From Gautieria morchelliformis (taxonomy: Eukaryota > Basidiomycota > Agaricomycetes > Gomphales > Gomphaceae), in NCBI GenBank assembly GCA_015179125.1, contig WHVA01000027.1:1-64000 (forward strand): a stretch of DNA of 64,000 bases. Direction: 5' to 3'. Shown here in pieces: positions 54,506-64,000 of this stretch. The translations under genes were made by a program, and so were the position numbers. Positions within the stretch are counted from its first letter, which is position 1. Each line of letters starts with the position of its first letter. The notes beneath the pieces were generated by a model that saw only the letters and a program-made list of their open reading frames with translations, was not told where the DNA came from and did not search any database.

Positions 54506-55649
54506 GTGTCCACTGACGTCCACCACTGCCGCGCTCCCAACGCTCCAGGGCCGACAAGTCTCCCCATGGACCCCATCCCTCCAGCTTCATTCTACAGTAT
54601 GACAACCATCTCGTCTACAGCCTCAGACATGCACTACGAGCCTCAGATCGACCCCGTGCTCCTTGGTGACTCAACCAACGTGTCACGTCCACCCAGCACG
54701 GCACCATCCTCTCAGCCAGTCGCTCTCCCTTCAGGACCCCCCTTAGGCTCCACACGTTCCAAAGTGCGGAAACCAAGGGAGGACTTTTCTACGAAGGATC
54801 TGGAGCATCTCCTTCGCGCGGTGATCGATGTCAATCCCTACATGGCTCCGCGCAACAAGGTAGGTGAACGGTGGAAGGCAGTCACCACAATGGTCCAGGA
54901 AGAGGGGCTCTGCTTGAACCGAGAAGCAGAGACCTTGAAGAATAAGGTGACATCGCTCCTGGGATGGGTAGAGGTAAGCTGCCGTGTAAATATTCTATGA
55001 TTGCATGCGAACTGACCCATATGCCTTTGGTAGGGGGGAAAAAAAACCTCAGCTCGCTCACCACTTTCCAAGGAGCTGGAGCGTGATCCTCTTGCATTTG
55101 CATCCCTGTCCGGCAAACTCGACGCGATCCAGCACCTCAAAAGACATGCGAAGGAGACCCGTGAGGAGGAGAAGGAGCAGACTAAAGAGGTAAGTGTGAT
55201 GGTGATCAATATATTATAGGACTCACATGTTCCAGGTCCAGAATGCCTCCCGAGAGGCCGGGGAGACCATGCGACTCGGGATGATGACCAGTCACCGAGA
55301 CCGCAATAAACAGTCACGCCCATCCTCATCTTCCGATTCAGAGAGTGGGAAGGAGAATGACAGTGGGCCTAGCAGCACCCCTCCCGATTCCTGGTCGACC
55401 GCGTCGAAACGGACGCGTCTGACGAGCACGAGCCGCACGAATTTGTCCAAGGAGACCTTGAGGATGGTGCACCTTATGGAGAAGAGTGATGAGCGAGAGG
55501 CAAGGAAGGAAGAAAGGGAGGCCAAGAAGGACGAAGAAATGAGGGAATTCCGCACGATGCTCATAGCTCGTCAAGACCGGGTCATCGATATGCAGGAGCG
55601 CACCTCAAATGCGCTTCTTGACATCTTGCGCCAGGGTCTGCTCAATTAA
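54506..55649 (+). CDS. PIF/Harbinger accessory protein (Myb-like)
   Basis: Exons are 54506-54973, 55034-55189 and 55236-55649. The product has a low-complexity start, a basic patch RSKVRKPREDFSTKDLEHLL, then VIDVNPYMAPRNKVGERWKA and LLGWVE with Myb/SANT-like Trp spacing. The C-terminal part is a charged coiled coil (EARKEEREAKKDEEMREF) ending LRQGLLN. In this superfamily the Myb-like protein binds subterminal DNA and brings the transposase to the nucleus. Start may instead be the internal MDPIPPASF at 54566. Confidence 0.8.
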
Positions 55650-55689
55650 CTATCTTCCTTAGCAATTAATTAGCTATGTTTTCGTTGTT

Positions 55690-55870
55690 ATAGCTCCAAA
55701 AAAAATATTTCTTGGTTTATAAAGTAAAACAGTATAGAAAAAATCCTTTAATCACCCAAAAAAATTCATTTCTTGGTTTACAAAGTAAAACAGTATAGAA
55801 GAAAATCAAAAATTCTTTTCTTGGTTTACAAAGTAAAACAGTAGAGAAAAAAATCCTTTAATCACCAAAA
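55690..55870. repeat. Three AT-rich tandem repeats between the convergent Harbinger genes
   Basis: TTTCTTGGTTTACAAAGTAA followed by AACAGTATAGAA is repeated three times with AATCCTTTAATCACC spacers. It lies between the two stop codons and may carry the 3' ends of both transcripts. Confidence 0.75.
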
Positions 55871-55891
55871 GAAGCTTGCATATACCAGTAT

Positions 55892-57143
55892 TTACGCGTG
55901 AAAATACTCTTCCAATGAGGGCGGCGGGCAGGAGTAACGCTGGGCAGTCTGATTCGGCATGACACATGCATGAGCATTTGTCAGTAGCACGGCCACCCGG
56001 TAGAGAAGACCGCAGGGGTTGCCAAGGATTTTGTGTTTCCAGAAACATTGCAGATATGGCCAGTCCTGCGTAACCAGCCCAAAGCCGTGTTCCACCGAGA
56101 TGCAAACCCCACCCATGGCCGAGTTCCAGGCTCGCTCATCATTTGTGAGTTCTCCAACGTGAGCATAGGGACTCAAAACCCACGGGCTGACTCCATAGGC
56201 TGAATCCCCATACACTTGATAAAATCGCCACTCGGCTGGATCCCCCTCCTGTTCCTGAATCGCATACCTCTCCATGAGACCCACGAGTCCACTCTCCCTC
56301 AGGACACCACTGTCGTTTTGGGGTGTGCGATACGGGCCAGCCAAGTGGGCGATTAGTCCGTTAGGTGTGACGACCGCCTGAAATTTCATGCCATGAAATT
56401 TTTTATAACCTGTGTAAGCAAGCTCTTGATTATCCACAGGCCTGCATGTCCGTTGTATGGTGCAATCGATGAAGCCGATGATTGTGCTGGTTGGAGCCCC
56501 GAAATCATGTAGTGCCGCTGCGTATACCTTCAAATTTTTCTGGCTCAGGATCCCTGCATGATCCCAGGCCAGAAGCCCTCCCCATCTTGTGTTTATAAAA
56601 GACGCCGTCTCATTCACGATCTCTGAGATCGCAGACTGGGGGTGTGCATACTTGGTGGCCAGGGACCATAAATCCTCTGGGCTGCGAAGCCGTGCGCACA
56701 GAAGGCTGAGAGATTCGAGGGGGAGGGAGCGGAAACCGCACTTTGTTATGAGAGGACCTGGCAGCTCCATAACCTGACTGAGGTTTCTCAGCTCATCTAG
56801 GGTAAACCTTTAGTGCAAAGTTGAATATTTTAGTGATAATGACATGGCAGACACATGGTGTTGCTTACCGGAACCTCCAGATACACTCAGCCTCACTGAG
56901 GCTCTGGAGATATTCCTCCGTGATCCGATGGCCTCCGATCTTTGGTCGTGGCTTCTCCTTTGGCTTGCAAAGGGCGCCTGCCGTGTGCATGAGGTGACTG
57001 TGCGTGTGGCTTGCAGTATCCTCGGAATCAGATGGGATGTCAGGCAACCGTGGGGAGGTTATAGCGATGGGAATCAGAGTGGCGAGGAGTAGCCGTTTCT
57101 TGGAGCGGTTGAGTGGCATGGTGGCAGAGAGGAGCCCCACCAC
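55892..57143 (-). CDS. PIF/Harbinger DDE transposase (HARBI1-like)
   Basis: One intron (56808-56868) joins ECIWRF to FTLDELRNLSQVMELPG. The catalytic domain shows IIGFIDCTIQRTCRP with the first D, FHGMKFQAVVTPNGLIAHL, VYGDSAYGVSP with the second D, and NDERAWNSAMGGVCISVEHG with the E, followed by FGLVTQDWPYLQCFWK. The order and spacing fit DDE_Tnp_4. No stop or shift is seen. Start is MVGLLSATMPLNRSKK at 57143 or the second Met at 57119. Confidence 0.88.
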
Positions 57144-57937
57144 ACGCGTCAGTCACGTGACAGTCACCTTAATTAATGTAAAAATTACCAGCTCTTCTGG
57201 CGCTTATTTTAACAGTCCGATAATAATTTCTATCGACTTAATAATTATTACCCAACATATACTCTCTAACCCAGGCTTCAAGCCCCAGTGAGATATGACC
57301 CGGGTCCAGGGAGGTGGCACCGGGTGGGAGCGGTAGGTGTGGTGACGTGTCGGTTAGGATCGGTAGATATCGGTCCCCAGATGATGCGCGGGACGTTCTA
57401 TTTTTATAGAGCTTGATTTTCTAGAATCATTTTGAGAAATGAAATCTAAACTGACCAGATATGACCGCACCGTCTCCAGGCGTAAAAAAACACGAACCGA
57501 AAATTTTCAAGGTCCGTCAACACGTCGCGCGTCGCGTCAACGCGTCAACGACTCGCTTTGCAAAAACGCGAGGACTTTTCATAAACTCCTGAGTTAACGT
57601 AATCTTTTCAAAACTTTCAAAACCCGTGAGTTTTTACTTAACAACAAACGCAAGGTTTTCATAAAGCTAAAGCATCCCCTCCTATCTCCTCTCACCTTGC
57701 CTCACACTGGGACTCGTGCATTTTTACTTCAGCAATCGCGCATCTGCTCCTATCTCCTCTCAGCTTGCCTCACACTGGGACTCGTGCTTTTTTACTTCAG
57801 CAATCGGACTCGCGTCGAAACACGAGTTTTCATAAAAAAAAGGACTTAAAAACCACTGGTGCGTCCGCTCCCTTCTCCTCCATCCTCCTCCTCTCACTTT
57901 GCTTGCTTGAACCGATTGCTCGAACATTAGTGCCACC

Positions 57938-59364
57938 ATGGCACGTAGGCGCGAGCTCCATCTCTGCACCTGCCAGCTGTATTGTCGCGGCGGGAGAATG
58001 GTCTCACACGCGACATACCATCGTCATCAGGATGCCCGACGGATAGATCTCCTCTCGTTCGACGGTGACCAGCCCATCGAGGCCGAGCAAGAGGCAGACA
58101 CTGGCCGAAATATGGAAGTGATCGAGCCAGACACGCAAGATATCGTGAATGGTTTTATTGTGGATGGACCAAGTGCGTCTGTAAGTGTATCGTCTATCAT
58201 CTTAGTGTTATTCTTGCCTGATACAACATGTCTTTGACCAAGTTGCCCCCGCATTCTATGGATGAAGATATCGCCGACTGGGATCGCTTCCGTCTGCTGC
58301 ACTATCACTTCCGTCTGCTCCACCATCGCTTCCGTCTGTTTCAGCTCCATCCTCGCATTCTTCATCGCTTCCGTCTGCTGCACCATTGCTTCCGTCTGTT
58401 TCAGCTCCATCCTCGCATTCTTCATTGCTTCCGTCTGCTCCACCATCGCTTCCGTCTGCTCCACCATCGCTTCCGTCTGTTTCAGCTCCATCGTCACACT
58501 CTTCATCGCTTCCGTCTGCTCCACCATCGCTTCCGTCTGTTTCAGCTCCATCGTCGCATTCTTCATCGCTTCCGTCTGCTGCACCATCGCTTCCGTCACC
58601 TCTTGCATCCTCTCCTGCTCAATCATCGATTGGAGCCCCGCCTGCTGAACCAAAGATGCTTGCAACGTCCAGTGTACCGACGGCAGCCCCCGGTGGACAG
58701 AGTAGGTTGATCTGTCTGCCAGATTCTTAGATATTCAATTACTCCTCGTCTCCCGCAGCTGCAGTGGAGAACGGGCCACTTTCGTCCATTGTAAGTGGTC
58801 TTCTCTCGCATCTAAATTATTGCTCACGCGCGCATATCAATGGTCTTAGCAGATTATTAATCCTTTGTAAGTTTTTTTGACCTATCTACAAAAATTTTAT
58901 CCTGCAGCTAACGCCGATTACAAGTGCAAATAGAAAGCCGGCGGCTTCCTCGCACTCATCTCCGGGCCCAAGCTCATTCGTTCCTCCCACCTCCGTTGCA
59001 ACCAAGAAGAAGATCGTGACCAAGTCTGGCGACGGGGCCTTTTTTTATCCAAGCAAGTCAAGCAACTCGGCAAGGTACGTACCAAGCATATGCGTCAAAC
59101 ATCGTGACCCAATCAATTCACAGGAACTTGTTCGCCATCGATTATTGCCGCGATCATCCCAAAACGACCAAGGCGGATTTCGAGATCGCGTGGAAGTTGG
59201 TTGAAGCAGATAAAGGGAAGAAGGCGGTGAGCCGCGTGTATTTTCTATATCACTGTTGTGCCGCTAACACTACTTTACAGTTTTATGTGAAGCTGGGACT
59301 CCACAACAAGGCCAACTCACTCAAGCCTGACATGAATGGCTCCGCGTCGACGACTCTGACCTGA
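57938..59364 (+). CDS. Gene of unknown function inside hAT-3, multi-exon
   Basis: The first exon (57938-58180) encodes MARRRELHLCTCQLYCRGG and HATYHRHQDARRIDLLSFDG, with a Cys/His pattern that could bind zinc. A Ser/Pro-rich repetitive middle (LPSVSAPSSHSSSLPS) spans 58265-58640, then GAPPAEPKMLATSS. Later exons give KKKIVTKSGDGAFFYPSKSS, NLFAIDYCRDHPKTTKADFE, IAWKLVEADKGKKA and FYVKLGLHNKANSLKPDMNG, ending STTLT at 59364. Introns at about 59075-59123 and 59227-59279 are clear, and those around 58181-58250 and 58700-58910 are less certain. I do not recognise the family. Confidence 0.55.
58270..58610. repeat. Minisatellite with coding potential on both strands
   Basis: The repeated CATCGCTTCCGTCTGCTCCAC and TTTCAGCTCCATC modules encode Ser/Pro repeats on the plus strand and a heptad-like EAMVEQTEAMKNARMELKQT pattern on the minus strand (ORF 58665 to 58027, starting MQASLVQQAG). 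Only one of the two is likely to be real, and I favour the plus strand because it connects to spliced exons. Confidence 0.7.
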
Positions 59365-59852
59365 GGCCGAGGCTTGCTGCTTCGTTCACGCACGCTCGCA
59401 AGTTCACATTCCTTCTACCCCACTCCATCCCGGCTCACTTTTGCTTTACCAGCTTTCTGTTATTATTCTTTCTTATGGGTAGTGATTTGAGGACCAGGAG
59501 TGGTGGGTCGGGTGGGATCGGTTGAGAACGGTGCGCCTGTTGGGATCGGTCGAGGGCGGGGAACCTGAGGTGATCGGTTGGGATCGGTGAATCTGCTGGG
59601 ATCGGTCCCAGCAGTATTACAATATTTGTAAATAAAGCCCAAACCGATGTCATCATATTTGAACCGTACAAGATGTGATCTTCCCGGAACCGATAGCAAA
59701 AGATATAAAAAAATCTATTCATCCGATCTACACCGACGTGAACCGATAAAAGTGGTATCATTTCTCTGATCCAGCATGATCAGACCGGGTCTGGGGTTTT
59801 CACCGACCTGAACCGCTGCGACCTCCCTGGACCCGGGTCATATCTCACTGGG

Positions 59853-60076
59853 CTTCAAGGTCCAAGTACAAAACGTATGTTAACGTCGCTCTGGGTACCT
59901 CCAATATCGCCTGGGTGAAACTGTCTGCTTGGCTCTCTGAACCGTGGAGGGCTTGCCTCGCACGCGAAGCACGTCAGCACATCATTTTGACAGTCACAGC
60001 TTCTTTTTGGCGAGGACGGCACATTGCCACGACGTGAGGTAGCCGCGCTGGACACACTAGCCATCGATTCAACGCA
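59853..60076 (+). promoter_or_regulatory. Immediate upstream region of NLR copy B
   Basis: It is alignable with 27484-27686 upstream of copy A (CTTCAAGGTCCAAGTACAAA shared), with small indels. hAT-3 and, further up, the PIF/Harbinger element separate it from the rest of the ancestral upstream region. Confidence 0.6.
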
Positions 60077-63000
60077 ATGGCTGAAGCTCTAGCAGGTCTG
60101 GCAGTCGCAGGTAAGTCGGTGGTATTTATCTTCCTTCTACGATGCTCATCAACCCACTCAGCGAGTGTCATCGCCGTCGTCCGTACCACCGAAGATGTTA
60201 TCACCAAATGCTCCGCATATCGAGTGGCATACAAGAATGCGTCCAATGATATGATCAGACTTAGCGACCAGGTCTCCGGACTACGGGGCGTCCTTCTTGA
60301 CCTCAACGATCTCATAGTGGCTGAGGAAGCGCAAACATTTTCTCGATTGCCCACTTTGATGACCGCGCTGGATATATCACATGTCGCTCAAACTCCAGGC
60401 GAACCTCCCGAGGTGACAAAGAGCGAGGACGAGGCACGACCTGGCTATGGACTCACTGAATACATGTCAAGTGAGCGTGCGGGTCTTCTAAAACATCCAT
60501 TGAAGAACTTCAAGTGCAAAGGAGGCAAGAACATGATAGATACCCAATGTGAACACTCAGATGGCATACCCTCCCCCACTGCGACAATGGGTGATTCCTT
60601 AACAGCTGAAGGCGGAAACACAGCAGGGAATGCGTCGGAACGCAAAAATCATCACAAGAGCTTACCTCGTGTTCTTAGGGACTGTCACGCCGAGCTGCAG
60701 AACCTTTCGAAGAAGTTAGAAACGAAGAATGTGAAGGCATCTCGCAAGGAAGCGCTGGTCTATGCATTCAAACAAGGCGAGGTCAACAAGACTCTCGACA
60801 GGCTGCAAAGGTTTCAGCATCAGATTGTTGTGGCTTTGTCCATTGATCAAATGTACGTTCGACTCCCTAACCTCGATTGTCAATAGTGCCTTATCATGCT
60901 TGCAGACGTTTAGCGCTCGAGGCAGATGACAACCAGCGTCGTCGGGATATCTACCAACGCCGTCAGGATATCTACAAGTGGCTGGCGGCGCCTGATTACG
61001 AGTCGAAGCATTTGAATACCGCTGGGGAATGGGAGAAAGACACCGGCTCGTGGTTTCTGCAGGGAGAAAGTTTCCATGAATGGAAGAGCCAGCCTAAGTC
61101 GTTCTTATGGCTTCACGGCCAGGGTATGTTCTCTGCTTGTTTGATTATCACCGCTAATAAGCACGTGCAGCTGGCGCCGGGAAGAGTGTCTTATGGTAAA
61201 CTAATGTCTTCGGATATCCCGGTACTGTGCTAACAAACCCGTGCATCAAGCTCCACCATCATAAGAACGATCTCCGGCAACTCCAAATCAAACCCCTCCA
61301 TTGCAGTCGCATTCTTTTACTTCGATTTTCGCAGCAAGGATATAGAACCACACAGCCTTCTTCGTGCTCTGATCAAGCAGCTGTCCTTGAAAAGCACAAA
61401 GGCCCCTACTCCGACCTTTGACTACGTGGCCAAACTATTTTCTGACAAAAATAATGGTCAAGAATCGCCATCTCTGGAGGAGCTCAAGTCAACGCTCGAG
61501 TTCATCATTGGCACTTTCGAGAACAACGTGTACATTATCTTCGATGCTCTCGACGAATGTCCCCGCCGACATCAATTTCTGGAGCTGATCAAAGAAATTC
61601 ACGGATGGAAGTTTGATGCATTACACCTCCTGGCAACGAGTCGAGATGAGCCAGACATCGGGAAGACACTAGGGGACTTGGTATCACATCAGGTATCTAT
61701 GGACGAAGGTCTCGTGGACGGCGACATCCGAGTCTATGTGTCAAGACAACTGAAAGATGATAACAAGCTCAGCAAATACTCGAGAGAGAAGAAGGAAATA
61801 ATTAAGACTACGTTGATTGACGGAGCACATGGAATGCATGTAATCGTTTGACGTATGCCGCGAGCATTGCTGACTGGACAGCCAGGTTTCGATGGGTCGT
61901 TTGTCAGCTCGATGCACTACGAACGTGCCGATCTCCGTACGAGCTCAGGAAGGCACTCACGAATCTACCGAAGACCCTATACGAGACCTACGATAGGATT
62001 CTACTGGACATCGACGAGAGCAATAGAGAGTATGCTCTGAAACTATTGCAATGGCTCGCTTTCTCAGTCGACACGGTTTCACTTAGCCAGGCTGTGGAGG
62101 TGCTTGCTACAGATCCTGATGCCGAAACTGGACCCCTATTTGACCCAGAGCGGCGCTTTGACGACCCATGGGACATCCTGACGCTGTGTTCCAGCCTGGT
62201 CTCCATTACTACAGTCACAGACGACACATGGTACCCTGAATATCTTCAGAATGACCAGGGAAAGTTGGCAGAACTGAGGCTAGCTCATTTCTCCGTCCGC
62301 GAATATTTGGTCTCGGAAAGCCTCCGCACTCACAGCAAGCTGGCATTCTATCACTGCGATGAGAAACTTGCTAATACTTTCATCGCCAAGACATGCGTGT
62401 CCTACTTGCTGCAATTCAACCAGCATCCCATAAGCCAAGCTATATGGATATCCCATCCATTATGTTCATATGCGGCGGAATACTGGATTCGCCATACTCA
62501 ACCCGATAGCGATGATGATTCGAGGTTGCGCCGACTAATCATGCGTCTGCTACAACCCGAAAGTGTCATGTACTCGAATTGGCTCCAGCTTTATCACCGA
62601 AATGAATGGTTGGAGAATTGTGCTCCTATCCATTACATGGCAGAGGCTGGGCTAGCAATAGTATCCCGGCATCTTCTGGAGAATGGAGCGGATGTCAATG
62701 CGCAAGGCGGCAAGTATGGCAATGCGCTCCATGCGGCATCATCAGAGGGTCATCATGCCATTGTTGAGCTGCTCCTGGAGAAGGGAGCAGATGTCAGTGC
62801 ACAAGGTGGTGAATCTGGCAGTGCACTCCAGGCGGCATCATTACAGGGTCATAATGCCATTGTCCAGCTGCTCCTGGAGAAGCGAGCAGACATCAATGCG
62901 CAAGGTGGCGAGTATGGCAATGCACTCCTGGCAGCATCGTTAACTGGTCATCGTCCCATTTGTGAGCTGCTCCTGGAGAATGGAGCGGACATCAATGCGC

Positions 63001-64000
63001 AAGGCAGCGAGCATGGCAATGCGCTCCAGGCGGCATCATTCCAGGGTCATAATGCCATTGTTCAGCTGCTCCTGGAGAAGAGAGCAGATGTCAATGTGCA
63101 AGGCGGCCGGTATGGCAATGCTCTCCAGGCAGCATCACTACCGGGTCATAATGCCACTGTTCAGCTGCTCCTGGAGAAAGGAGCAGATGTCAATGCGCAA
63201 GGTGGCCAGTATGGCAATGCACTCCAGGCGGCGTCATTACACGGTGATGATGCCATTGTTCAGCTGCTCCTGGAGAAGGGGGCAGATGTCAATGCGCAAG
63301 GTGGCCAGTATGGCAATGCGCTCCAGGCAGCATCTTTACAGGGTCATCATCCAATTGTTGAGCTGCTCCTGGAGAAGGGGGCAGATGTCAATGCGCAAGG
63401 TGGCCAGTATGGCAATGCGCTCCAGGCGGCATTGTTAGATGGTGATGATGCCATTGTTCAGCTGCTCCTGGAGAAGGGGGCAGACATCAATGCGCAAAGT
63501 GATCAGCATGGCAATGCGCTCCAGGCGGCATCATCACAGGGTCATAATGCCATTGTTCAGCTGCTCCTGGAGAAGGGTGCAGACGTTAATGCGCAAGGTG
63601 GCGAGTACGGCAATGCACTCCTGGCGGCATCCTTAACCGGCCATCGTCCCATTTGTGAGCTGCTCTTGGAGAAGGGAGCAGATGTCAATGCGCAAGGCAG
63701 TGAGTATGGCAATGCACTCCTGGCAGCGTCATTAATTGGTGATCGTCCTATTTGTGAGTTGCTCCTGGAGAAGGGAGCAGATGTCAATGCGCAAGGCGGC
63801 CAGTATGGCAATGCGCTCCAGGCGGCATTGTTACGGGGTCATCATCCAATTGTTGAGCTGCTCCTGGAGAAGGGAGCAGATGGCAGCGTGCAAGGTGGTC
63901 TGTATGGTAATGCACTCCAGATGGCATCATTACAGGGTCAAAATGCCATTGTTCAGCTGCTCCTGGAGAAGGGAGCAGACATCAATGCACAAGGTGGCCA
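60077..64000 (+). CDS. NLR copy B: STAND protein with NACHT domain and ankyrin repeats, runs off the window
   Basis: Inferred introns are 60111-60161, 60853-60905, 61124-61170, 61196-61250 and a GC-AG intron at 61836-61885. The product begins MAEALAGLAVA plus ASVIAVVRTTEDVI (fungal STAND N-terminal, HeLo-like). NACHT has FLWLHGQ joined to AGAGKSVL (Walker A), AFFYFDFRSK, VYIIFDALDECPRRH (Walker B), LLATSRDE, then GMFRWVVCQLDALR and LPKTLYETYDRILLDIDE. A helical region with LAHFSVREYLVSESL follows. From about 62640 a set of 33-residue ankyrin repeats continues to the edge. All key NTPase residues are present. Such proteins sense a ligand through the repeats and trigger defence or incompatibility in fungi; the ligand here is unknown. 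Confidence 0.88.
61171..61195 (+). other. 25-nt microexon encoding the Walker A loop
   Basis: CTGGCGCCGGGAAGAGTGTC plus TTATG lies between a 47-nt and a 55-nt intron and supplies AGAGKSVL. The same exon in copy A is 28772-28796. Skipping it would shift the frame and remove the P-loop. Confidence 0.75.
62718..64000 (+). repeat. Thirteen 99-bp ankyrin-coding tandem repeats, continuing past the window
   Basis: Each unit encodes about GNALQAASLQGHNAIVQLLL followed by EKGADVNAQGGQY. Units are near-identical at DNA level except at a few codons: after ASL (Q, T, H, P, D, I, R), the GHN/GHR/GDD/GHH triplet, AIV/PIC/PIV, and the last two residues. High identity with clustered differences suggests concerted evolution with diversifying positions. 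Confidence 0.9.

Larger units (their letters stand above)
54414..57266. mobile_element. PIF/Harbinger transposon with both genes
   Basis: Ends carry the inverted repeat GAGAGTATATGTT followed by AATAATTATTA at slightly different spacing. Flanks GGGTTAAC and TAACCC are compatible with a 3-bp TAA/TTA duplication. Two convergent intron-containing genes, a Myb-like accessory protein and a DDE transposase, fill the element. Both are open, so it may be autonomous. It sits in the duplicated upstream region of NLR copy B. Confidence 0.87.
57284..59852. mobile_element. hAT-3, hAT-like element with a non-transposase gene
   Basis: The terminal inverted repeat CCCAGTGAGATATGACCCGG plus 12 further bases is perfect at both ends (32 bp). 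Flanks CTTCAAGC and CTTCAAGG form an 8-bp duplication with one mismatch. The empty site CCCAGGCTTCAAGGTCCAAG is preserved upstream of NLR copy A at 27483. GGATCGGT motifs crowd both subterminal regions (57340-57385 and 59505-59605). No transposase is recognised. Confidence 0.87.

Overview
This window is a transposon-dense stretch of a filamentous fungal genome. It shows short GT-AG introns of about 47-60 bp, Ty1/copia and Ty3/gypsy chromoviral retrotransposons, PIF/Harbinger and hAT DNA transposons, and STAND NTPases of the NACHT-ankyrin type. The element repertoire (alpha-kinase genes, integrase-type TIR elements, gypsy elements with an antisense ORF) would fit an Agaricomycete. The NLR architecture would fit Pezizomycotina equally well, so I do not go below Dikarya. 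Most gained stops can be explained as CGA-to-TGA, which suggests CpG methylation and deamination.

Layout. 1-2139: a copia element (Copia-1) runs off the left edge on the minus strand and abuts 2140-7746, a decayed minus-strand gypsy (Gypsy-1) split by a solo LTR. 7747-9160: the 3' internal end of a gypsy with an antisense coiled-coil ORF, then a fragment resembling the C-terminus of a 3-beta-HSD/Erg26 protein. 9161-9589: solo LTR. 9662-24880: Copia-2, holding a solo LTR, the 9.2-kb Gypsy-2 (itself carrying a hAT, two solo LTRs and a PIF/Harbinger relic) and a solo LTR in its 3' LTR. 24938-26383: a solo LTR holding a hAT that carries a YIP1-family gene fragment. 26386-27036: a MITE. 27687-29539: a decayed NLR gene (copy A). 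30476-52972: Gypsy-3, whose gag is split by a 14.4-kb TIR element (32020-46417). That element contains an alpha-kinase gene, an integrase-type DDE gene and a 60-bp satellite, and the satellite was later broken by the young Copia-3 and by a solo LTR. 52990-53830: a 5'-truncated basic-secretory-protein (BSP) peptidase gene. 54414-57266: a structurally complete PIF/Harbinger. 57284-59852: a hAT-like element with a spliced gene. 60077-64000: a full-length NLR (copy B) with at least 13 near-identical ankyrin repeats, running off the right edge.

How the parts relate. The two NLR genes are paralogs with the same exon structure. Copy A has lost the Walker A and Walker B consensus and ends in a premature stop. 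Copy B keeps them, but its upstream region holds two DNA transposons whose empty site survives in copy A. Target-site duplications and filled/empty comparisons order most insertions. The best candidate for an undescribed system is the 14.4-kb TIR element that pairs a kinase with a DDE recombinase. The second is the conserved antisense ORF beside gypsy 3' LTRs, which in Gypsy-3 encodes a Zn2Cys6-like cysteine pattern.
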